In this document: positions 45,794 through 54,700 of the stretch, in pieces | Layout of the letters: the number at the start of each line of letters is the position of its first letter | How positions within the stretch are numbered: the first letter of the stretch is position 1 | Assembly: GCF_024970185.1 (NCBI RefSeq) | Contig: NZ_CP103965.1 | Span: forward strand, 120,001 to 184,000 | Length of the DNA stretch: 64,000 bases | Direction: 5' to 3' | Source: Pseudomonas sp. N3-W | Lineage (GTDB): Bacteria > Pseudomonadota > Gammaproteobacteria > Pseudomonadales > Pseudomonadaceae | Made by a program: the position numbers and the translations under genes | The notes under the pieces: generated by a model | Told to the model about the DNA's origin: nothing | What the model saw: the letters and a program-made list of their open reading frames with translations, nothing else | Database searches by the model: none

Positions 45794-47365
45794 ATGGAGG
45801 CGCGTAGAGAAACGCCGGTTGGCGACACGCAAGACCCCCAAGCAGCGCCAGGCGCCTGGTTGGGCGTGCAACGCTTGGTTCGTTGGGCAAGAGAGCACTG
45901 GTTACTGCCGATCATGGTCTTGGCGGCGCTGGTGCGTTTCTACGATCTGACGGCTGCCGCCATCTGGGGCGACGAAGGCTCCAGCCTGTTGCTGAGCCAG
46001 CATTCGTTGGGTGAAATCTGGTCGCACGCGGCCCACGATGTCCATCCACCGCTGTACTTCATGCTGCTGCATGGCTGGATCGACTGGTTCGGTGACGGCA
46101 TTCTTTCGATTCGCACCCTGAGTGCATTGCCGGGGATCATCACGGTCGGGCTCGGCGTGTGGCTGGTGGACCTGCTCGCTACCCGGCGCGCTGCATTGCT
46201 GGCAGGTATCCTGCTGGCGCTGCTGCCCACGGCGGTGCGCTACAGCCAGGAAGTGCGCATGTACTCCCTGCTCGGGCTGCTGCTGATCGGCGCCACGATT
46301 GCGCTGGTGTACTGGGTCCGGCAACCCCGGCGTAACGGCTATCTGGTGGTGTATGCACTGCTGATGGCGGCGGCGTTCTATACCCATTATTTCACCGCCC
46401 TGTGTGTGATCAGCCATTGGCTGTACCTGGCCGTGGTGCGGGTGCAGCCGGGCTATCGCCTGCGGCATATCCAGCGTCCGGCCTGGTGGCTGGCGAACCT
46501 GGCGATTGTGTTGCTGTACCTGCCATGGGTGCCCAACCTGGTCGATCTGGTGCAGCACATGGACGAGCTCAAGGCCAACGGCGATGTCGGCTGGGAAGAC
46601 CCGGTCACCCTGAGTTCGCTGCCGTCGATGATCTGGTCGCTGCTGGTCCAGGACGATGGCGGCACGCTACCGCGCTGGCTGTTCATCACCTTGCCAGCGG
46701 CGTTGCTGGCGGTGATTGGTGTGGCGCTGGCGCGCGATCGCAGCGTTTTTCGTGGCAGCATCCTGCTGGTGCTCTTCAGCGTGCTGCCGATTGTGCTGGT
46801 GTTTGCGGTGTCATTCATCTCGCCGGTGTTCATCGAACGCTATGTAACGGCCTATGCACTGGGCTTGCCGATGCTGGTGGCGCTGGCGGTCGATCGTCTG
46901 TACGCCGGTTTTCGGGTGCTGGCCCTGGCCATTCTGGTGCTGTTTATCGGCGTGGAACTGGTGGGCGTGAAGAACAACGCCACGGTTGATCCCAATGATC
47001 AGGTCAGCGTCGTTGTCGACTACGTCAATCAGCACTTTGCCCCCGGTGATCAAATCGTGACCGGCGATATGCTCTGGTATCTCGTTTACGTCTACTACAA
47101 CCGCACCGAGGCCAAAACGCTGCTGTACACCCCGCCCTTGGCCAATGGCGCATCGAGCCGGCCGAATGCCTATGGCTTCGGTACGTTGGTGACCAGCGAT
47201 GCCTATGTGGACAGCCTGGGCGACCTGCTCAAAAGCGGCGGGCGTGTCTGGTTGATTGGCCTGGCAGACATGCCCGACGAGTTTGTGGCATTGCCGGCTG
47301 ACTGGCACAGCATCAGCGAGAAGAAGGCGGGTGGGGTCCGGGCGCGGTTGTTTGTTCGGCCGTGA
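45794..47365 (+). CDS. GT39/ArnT-like membrane glycosyltransferase
   Basis: A 523-residue integral membrane protein with about 11-12 helices. After the first helix the loop IWGDEGSSLLLS holds the acidic D-E pair of the protein-mannosyltransferase/ArnT class, and HDVHPPLYFMLLH matches the second conserved loop. These enzymes move a sugar from a lipid carrier to protein or lipid on the periplasmic side. I start it at ATG 45794, which has AGAGGAAG just upstream; an in-frame upstream start would add 37 residues with no family match. It sits in the adhesin cluster and could glycosylate the giant repeat protein, which is rich in Ser/Thr. Confidence 0.85.
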   Translation: MEARRETPVGDTQDPQAAPGAWLGVQRLVRWAREHWLLPIMVLAALVRFYDLTAAAIWGDEGSSLLLSQHSLGEIWSHAAHDVHPPLYFMLLHGWIDWFGDGILSIRTLSALPGIITVGLGVWLVDLLATRRAALLAGILLALLPTAVRYSQEVRMYSLLGLLLIGATIALVYWVRQPRRNGYLVVYALLMAAAFYTHYFTALCVISHWLYLAVVRVQPGYRLRHIQRPAWWLANLAIVLLYLPWVPNLVDLVQHMDELKANGDVGWEDPVTLSSLPSMIWSLLVQDDGGTLPRWLFITLPAALLAVIGVALARDRSVFRGSILLVLFSVLPIVLVFAVSFISPVFIERYVTAYALGLPMLVALAVDRLYAGFRVLALAILVLFIGVELVGVKNNATVDPNDQVSVVVDYVNQHFAPGDQIVTGDMLWYLVYVYYNRTEAKTLLYTPPLANGASSRPNAYGFGTLVTSDAYVDSLGDLLKSGGRVWLIGLADMPDEFVALPADWHSISEKKAGGVRARLFVRP

Positions 47366-47840
47366 ACAAGCGTCGCTATCAGTCTCGTTATTTGCGATGC
47401 ACGGTCTCGGTGCGTGCTTGATTACATTCGCCACCCGTTCGACTCTATCGACGACATGCTAAGGGACACAGAGGGCGTAGCCGGAGAAGAAACAAAAGCG
47501 CGCTGACCTGCCAAGGCAGTGCGCACAAACGCCAGAGTTCAGTTGGGACGCGAAGCGGCCCCAAAACCGGCAATTGCGGTATTTCTGATGTACCGCGTGA
47601 GGGATTTACGACTGTTTCGCAGCCGAACGGGGATAAATCCCCTCGCCACAGGTTCGACGGTCCTAACGCCACTGACCCACTGGTCGGCCTCTGACCTTGC
47701 CGCTTAAACGATTCACCCGAAACGCAGCTCCACCCGCCACGATTTTTTATCGACTCAACCGCCATTTGATATCAAAAGCCCACTAGTCGAATCCCCATCC
47801 ATGGACTACGCTCCGTCATATAAAGGGACTTTCGTCTAGG
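47366..47840. other. 475-nt intergenic region, probably repeat-derived
   Basis: No supported gene. It contains the perfect inverted repeat GGGGATAAATCCCC at 47629-47642 within CCGAACGGGGATAAATCCCC, a palindrome class different from the other REPs here. A minus-strand frame of 106 codons rich in Pro, Leu and Arg resembles spurious proteins predicted from a repeated Pseudomonas element; I do not call it. Confidence 0.5.
47624..47652. repeat. Second-class REP-like palindrome
   Basis: CCGAACGGGGATAAATCCCC followed by TCGCCACAG. The core is GGGGAT-AA-ATCCCC. From memory this is a frequent intergenic repeat in fluorescent pseudomonads. Confidence 0.55.
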
Positions 47841-48686
47841 GTGAAGGGATTGCAGCAATTCCATTTTATTTCCGGCTTGCCGCGCTCAGGCTCCACCCTG
47901 CTTTCTGCGATTCTTTTGCAGAACCCGCGTTTTCACGCCGGCATGACCAGCCCGGTTGGTTCTCTGTTCAGTAGCGTCCTTGATCAATGCAGTGCCGGCA
48001 GCGAGTTCGGCGCGGTGATCGATACCCCTCTGCGCCGTCGCCTGCTTCGCGGGCTGTTCGATTCCTTCTACGCCGACAAGGCGGACAAGCCGGTGGTGTT
48101 CGACACCAATCGATTGTGGAGCTCGCGTCTGCCGGCCATCAACGATCTGTTCCCCAAGGCCAAGGTCATTGCCTGTGTGCGCAACGTTGCCTGGGTCATG
48201 GACAGCCTCGAACGCCTGTACCGCGCCAACCCCTATGAAAACACCAAGCTGTTTGTCGACGCGGGCGAGCGCAACACCGTTTACAGCCGTTGCGAAACCC
48301 TTGCCCAACGCAATCGCCTGGTGGGTTTTGCCTGGGCGGCGCTCAAGGAAGCGTATTACGGCGAACAGGCCGAGTCGTTGCTGATCGTCGATTACGACCT
48401 GCTGACTCAAGCGCCGGAGCGGGTGCTGCGGCTGGTTTACGACTTTATCGACGAGCCGTGGTTCGAACACGATTTCAACCATCTGGCGTATGACGCGCCG
48501 GAGTTCGATCAGGGCCTCGGGATCGCGGGCCTGCACAAGGTCAAGCCCAAGGTCGAGCTGCAATCACGGCGCACGATCCTGCCGCCGGACTTGTTCAAAC
48601 AATACGCAGAGTTGTCTTTTTGGCTCGATGGCTCAGCTAGCGCCGCCAATGTCATTCGTATGAAAGCCGACGCCGCGATCAGTTGA
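47841..48686 (+). CDS. PAPS-dependent sulfotransferase 1
   Basis: A 281-residue cytoplasmic sulfotransferase. The 5'-phosphosulfate loop is FISGLPRSGSTLLS (about 9-22), and the 3'-phosphate site is IACVRNVAWVMDS, with Arg and Ser in the family spacing (about 112-124). The start is GTG; no ATG in frame fits the first beta strand. An intrinsic terminator is built around its stop codon, and the giant repeat-protein gene starts about 50 nt later. With the APS kinase and a second sulfotransferase downstream, it probably sulfates a sugar or protein in this cluster. Confidence 0.87.
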   Translation: MKGLQQFHFISGLPRSGSTLLSAILLQNPRFHAGMTSPVGSLFSSVLDQCSAGSEFGAVIDTPLRRRLLRGLFDSFYADKADKPVVFDTNRLWSSRLPAINDLFPKAKVIACVRNVAWVMDSLERLYRANPYENTKLFVDAGERNTVYSRCETLAQRNRLVGFAWAALKEAYYGEQAESLLIVDYDLLTQAPERVLRLVYDFIDEPWFEHDFNHLAYDAPEFDQGLGIAGLHKVKPKVELQSRRTILPPDLFKQYAELSFWLDGSASAANVIRMKADAAIS

Positions 48687-48702
48687 TCGCGGCGTTTTTT
48701 TT
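48671..48702 (+). terminator. Intrinsic terminator overlapping the sulfotransferase stop codon
   Basis: CGCCGCGATCA-GT-TGATCGCGGCG is a perfect 11-bp stem followed by eight T. The TGA stop codon lies in the hairpin. It separates the sulfotransferase from the giant repeat-protein gene, so that gene needs its own promoter or read-through. Confidence 0.92.
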
Positions 48703-48737
48703 GGTGCCTCAAGTAAGTTCGAGTCCGGGTGAGCAGC

Positions 48738-51700
48738 ATGTGGTGGAGCAAAGGCAAGTCGCGAGTTACCGAGGGCGCACGGGCACTGGCCGCGCCCATG
48801 ATCATGTCCCTGGAACCGCGCATGCTGTTCGATGGCGCAGTGGCAGCCACGGTGGCCGAGGCCGCTCAGCCTGAGAGTCATCCGACTGCCGACGCCGCCA
48901 AGGCGCCGGCCGCCGATCATGCGGTGGCCAGCAAGGACACCCACGGTCAGGCTGATGCAACGCCGGCCGCCGCGACGCCGGTCGCCGTACCCGGGCAGAG
49001 CGCGGTGTTTGTCGACTCTCGGGTCAAAGACCCCGACAGTTTGCTCAAAGGCGTCGCGCCCGGCACCCAGGTGGTGCAACTCGATGGCAGCAAGGACGGA
49101 TTGCAGCAGATCGCCGACTACCTGGGCAGCCACCAGGGCATCAGCACGGTGGAGATCATTGCCCACGGCAACGCCGGGGATCTGTGGCTGGGCAGCACAT
49201 ACCTGTCAGCCGATAACGTCGCTGCTCGCAGCGCCGTGTTGGGGCAAATCGGCAAGGACATGAATGTCGGCGGCGACATCCTGATCTACGCCTGCTACAC
49301 CGCCGAGGGTGATCGCGGCGTCAGTTTTGTCGACTCGATTGCCAACATGACCGGCCGCGACGTCGCCGCCTCCAGCAACCGCACCGGCGTGGGCGGCGAC
49401 TGGAACCTGGAAATCGCCACCGGCACCATCGAGAGCGTCAACGTGCTCTCGGCCCAGTCCATGAGTGCCTACCAATGGGGCCTGGCCACCTGGACGGCGA
49501 CCAACAACCTGGACAGCGGCACCAACTCCCTGCGCGCCGAACTGGCGCTGGCGCAGAACGGCGACATTGTCACCTTCAGCGGCAGCATGACCGTTAACCT
49601 GAACACCGAATTGCTGATCAACAAGAACATCACCATCGATGGCGATCTGAACAACGACGGCGTGGCCGACGTGACGCTGAGCGGTCAATACAAGACCCGC
49701 GTCATTGAAGTCGCGTCCGGCAGCACCGTGCTGCTCGACGGCTTGACCATCACCAAAGGCCTGGCCGCCGGCAGTGGCGCCAACAGTGGTTTCACCGCCA
49801 GTGATGCCTTGGGCGGCGGGATCTTGAATGCCGGTAACCTGACCCTGAAAAACGTCACCGTGATCGCCAACGCAGCGTCCGGTGGTGGTGGCGGCGGTGG
49901 CGTGACGCCGATTTATGGCGGCGGTAGCGGTGGTGGCGGCGGCGGGGTGGGCGGCTCGGGCGGCGCTGCCGGCGGCAACACTACGGCACAGGGGCGGCCA
50001 ACGTATTTCGGCACTGCGGGCGGTTCCGGCGCGGGCGGCATCGGCGGCAGTTATGACTCGGTCCATCTCGGCGGCCGTGGCGGCGCCGTCAACGGCGCGG
50101 GCGGCGCAGGCGGCACCTCCGGCACGTCGGGCTACAGCGTCGGCGGCAACGGCGGTTCGGCAACCAACGGCACGATCACCGTCGGTGGTGGCGGTGGCGG
50201 TTCCGGCTGGAACCGGGTCGGCGGCATCGGCGGTTCGGCAGCGGGCGGCGTTTATAACTCCGGCACCATGACCGTGATCGGCACTTCGCACATCAGCGGC
50301 AACATTGCGGCCGGTGGTGGCGGCGGCGGCGGCGGCGGCCTGGCAGGGGATGGCGGCAGCGCCGATCCCGGCGGTGCTGCAGGCCAGGGCATCGGCGGGA
50401 TCTGGAACAAAGGCACGCTGATCATGACCGCAGCGAACTTCGCGGCCCTGAGCGGCAACGTCGGCGGCAGCGGCTCCGGCGGTGGTGCGTCGGGTGGCGG
50501 TGCTGCGGGCAGCACCCCGGCAAACGTGACCAACCTGCGCAACGACGGCACCCTCATCAACAATTACGTCGAGCCCCCCACCGCAACAATCGTGGTGGCC
50601 GACCCGACGCTGGGCATCGGCGAAACTTCGCTGGTGACCATCACCTTCAGCACCGCCGTGACCGGTTTCACCAATGCCGACCTGACGATCCCCAACGGCA
50701 CCCTGAGTGCAGTCAGCAGCAGCGATGGCGGCGTGACCTGGACCGCGACGTTCACGCCGAACGCGTCGATCACCGACACCACCAACGTCATCACGCTGGA
50801 TAACACCGGGGTGCAGAGCGTCACTGGCAGCGTGGCGGGCGTGGGCACCACCGATTCCAACAATTACGTGGTCGACACCGTGCGGCCCACCGCGACCATC
50901 GTGGTCGCCGACAACGCGCTGATCGCCGGCGAAACCTCGTTGGTGACCATCACCTTCAGTGAAGCCGTGACCGGTTTCACCAATGCCGACCTGACCATCG
51001 CCAATGGCACGTTGACCAACGTCAGCAGCAGCGACGGCGGCATCACCTGGACGGCCACGCTCACGCCAAGCGCCAGCACCCACGACACCACCAACGTCAT
51101 TACCCTGGACAACACCGGGGTCAACGACACGGCAGGCAACGCCGGCGCCGGCAGCACCAACTCAAACAACTACACCATCGATACCGTGCGGCCAACGGCG
51201 ACCATCGTTGTCGCCGACACCACGCTGGCCATCGGCGAAACCTCGCTGGTGACCATCACCTTCAACGAAGCGGTGACCGGTTTCACCACCGCTGACCTGA
51301 CCGTGGCCAACGGCACCGTCACCGGACTGAGCAGCAGCGACGGCGGCATTACCTGGACCGGCACGCTGACGCCAACCAATGCGATCAGCGATACCACCAA
51401 CGTCGTGACCCTGGATAACACAGGGGTCAGTGATACGGCGGGCAACGCCGGCACCGGCACCACCAATTCGAACAACTACGTGGTCGATACCCAGCGGCCG
51501 ACCGCAACCATCGTGGTCGCCAACACCAGCCTGGCCATCGGCCAGAGTTCGCAGGTGACCATCACGTTCAGCGAGGCGGTGACCGGTTTCACCAACGCCG
51601 ACCTGACCATCGCCAACGGCTCGTTGAGCGCCGTCAGCAGCAGCGATGGCGGTATCACCTGGACGGCGACCTTGACACCGAGTGCGACGGTCAGTGACAG

Positions 51701-54700
51701 CACCAACCTGATCACGCTGGACAATACCGGGGTCAGTGATACGGCGGGCAACGCCGGCACAGGGACGACAAACTCCAATAACTATGCGGTGGATACCGTT
51801 CGGCCAACAGCGACCGTGGTGGTGGCCAACACGGCCTTGGGTATCGGCCAGACTTCGTTGGTGACCATCACCTTCAGCGAAGCGGTGACCGGCTTCACCA
51901 ACGCCGACCTGACCATCGCCAACGGCACATTGGGCGCGGTCAGCAGCAGTGACGGTGGCGTCACCTGGACGGCAACGTTCACCCCGAGCGCCAGCATCAA
52001 CGACACCACCAACGTCATCACCCTGGACAACACCGGGGTCAGCGATACGGCAGGCAATGCCGGCACTGGCGCCACGTCGTCGAACAACTACGTGGTCGAT
52101 ACTGTGCGCCCGACCGCCACCATTGTGCTCGCCGACAGCAGTCTGAAGGTCGGTGAAACCTCGCTGGTGACCATCACGTTCAGCGAAGCGGTGAGCGGTT
52201 TCACCAACGCCGACCTGACCGTCCCCAACGGCACCTTGAGCGCGGTCAGCAGCAGCGACGGCGGGATCACCTGGACCGCGACTTTCACGCCAACGGTGGG
52301 CGTCAATGATGCGACCAACGTCATCACCCTGGCCAACACCGGCGTGGCCGACCTGATCGGCAATACCGGCAGCGGCACCACCAACTCCGGCAATTTCGTG
52401 ATCGACACCGTGGCGCCGACTGCCACTATCGTGGTCGCCGACAGTGCGTTGAACATCGGTGAAACGTCGTTGGTGACCATCACGTTCAGCGAAGCGGTGA
52501 GCGGGTTTACCAATGCCGACCTGACCATCGCCAACGGTACGCTCAGTGCGGTCAGCAGCAGTGACGGCGGCATCACCTGGACGGCGACCTTCACCCCGAC
52601 CAACGCCATCACCGACAGCACCAACCTGATCACCCTGGACAACAGCGGTGTACAGGGTGTCAGCAGCGGCAACATCGGTGTCGGCATCACCGACTCCAAC
52701 AATTACGCCATCGATACCCAGCGCCCGACCGCGACCATTGTCGTTGCCGACACGGCGTTGGCCATCGGCCAAACCTCGGTAGTGACCATCACCTTCAGTG
52801 AGGCTGTGACCGGTTTCACTCTCGCCGATCTGACGGCCAACAACGGTACGCTCACCGGCCTGAGTACCAGCGACAACATCACCTGGACGGCGACCTTCAC
52901 GCCAACAGCCGGCGTCACCGATGCGACCAACCTCATCACCCTGGACAACACCGGGATCGCGGACGTGGCGGGCAACGCCGGCGCTGGCGCCACCAACTCC
53001 AACAATTACGCCATTGACAGCCAGCGTCCGACCGCCACCATCGTGGTCGCCGACGGCACCCTCAACGCGGGCGAAACTTCGCTGGTGACCATCACCTTCA
53101 GCGAGGCGGTGCAGGGCTTCGACAACACTGACCTGAGCATCCCCAACGGCACCTTGAGTGCCGTGAGCAGCAGCGATGGCGGCATCACCTGGACGGCGAC
53201 GTTCACCCCGACCGTCAACGTCAAAGACACCACCAATCTGATCACGCTTAACAATGCAGGCATCAGCGACCTGGCGGGCAACGCCGGCACCGGCGTCACC
53301 AACTCGGGCAATTTCACCATCGATACCGTGCTGCCGACGGCGACCATCGTGGTCGCCGACAACGCGCTGCATATTGGTGAAACGTCACTGGTGACCATCA
53401 CCTTCAACGAGGCGGTGAGCGGTTTCACCAACGCCGACCTGACCATCGCCAATGGCACGCTCAGTGCGGTCAGCAGCAGTGATGGCGGGATCACCTGGAC
53501 GGCGACCTTCACCCCGACCAGCGCCATCACCGACAGCAGCAACCTGATCACGCTGGACAACAGCGGTGTACAGGGCGCCACCAGTGGCAACGCCGGCACC
53601 GGCACCACTGATTCCAACAACTACGCCATCGATACCCAGCGCCCGACCGCGACCATCGTGGTCGCTGACCCGGCGCTGGGCATCGGCCAGACGTCGCTGG
53701 TGACCATCACCTTCAGCGAAGCGGTCACCGGTTTCAGCAACGCTGACCTGACCATCGATAACGCCACCCTGAGCAACGTCAGCAGCAGCGACGGCGGCAT
53801 CACCTGGACCGCCACCCTGACGCCGGCAGCGGGCATCACCGACACCAGCAATAGGGTGCATCTGGACAACTCCCTGGTGCAGGACCTGGCAGGCAATGCG
53901 GGCGCTGGCACTACCGACTCCAACAACTACGCCATTGACAGCCAGCGTCCGACCGCCACCATCGTGGTCGCCGACGGCACCCTCAACGCGGGCGAAACTT
54001 CGCTGGTGACCATCACCTTCAGCGAGGCGGTGCAGGGCTTCGACAACACTGACCTGAGCATCCCCAACGGCACCTTGAGTGCCGTGAGCAGCAGCGATGG
54101 CGGCATCACCTGGACGGCGACGTTCACCCCGACCGTCAACGTCAAAGACACCACCAATCTGATCACGCTTAACAATGCAGGCATCAGTGACCTGGCCGGC
54201 AACGCCGGCACCGGCGTGACCAACTCGGGCAATTTCACCATCGATACCGTGCTGCCGACGGCGACCATCGTGGTCGCCGACAACGCGCTGCATATTGGTG
54301 AAACGTCACTGGTGACCATCACCTTCAACGAGGCGGTGAGCGGTTTCACCAACGCCGACCTGACCATTGCCAATGGCACCTTGAGTGCGGTCAGCAGCAG
54401 TGATGGCGGGATCACCTGGACGGCGACCTTCACCCCGACCAGCGCCATCACCGACAGCAGCAACCTGATCACCCTGGACAACAGCGGCGTGCAGGGCGCC
54501 ACCAGTGGCAACGCCGGCACCGGCACCACTGATTCCAACAACTACGCCATCGATACCCAGCGCCCGACCGCGACCATCGTGGTCGCTGACCCGGCGCTGG
54601 GCATCGGCCAGACGTCGCTGGTGACCATCACCTTCAGCGAAGCGGTCACCGGTTTCAGCAACGCTGACCTGACCATCGATAACGCCACCCTGAGCAACGT

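Noticed and set aside
47445..47765. 106-codon minus-strand ORF
   Set aside because: Pro/Arg/Leu-rich, lies over a palindromic repeat, has no ribosome-binding site, and resembles spurious products of a repeated element.
51162..53372. Long minus-strand frames opposite the giant repeat protein, including those at 54306-56504
   Set aside because: Antisense shadows of the Ig-like repeats with repetitive, low-complexity translation.
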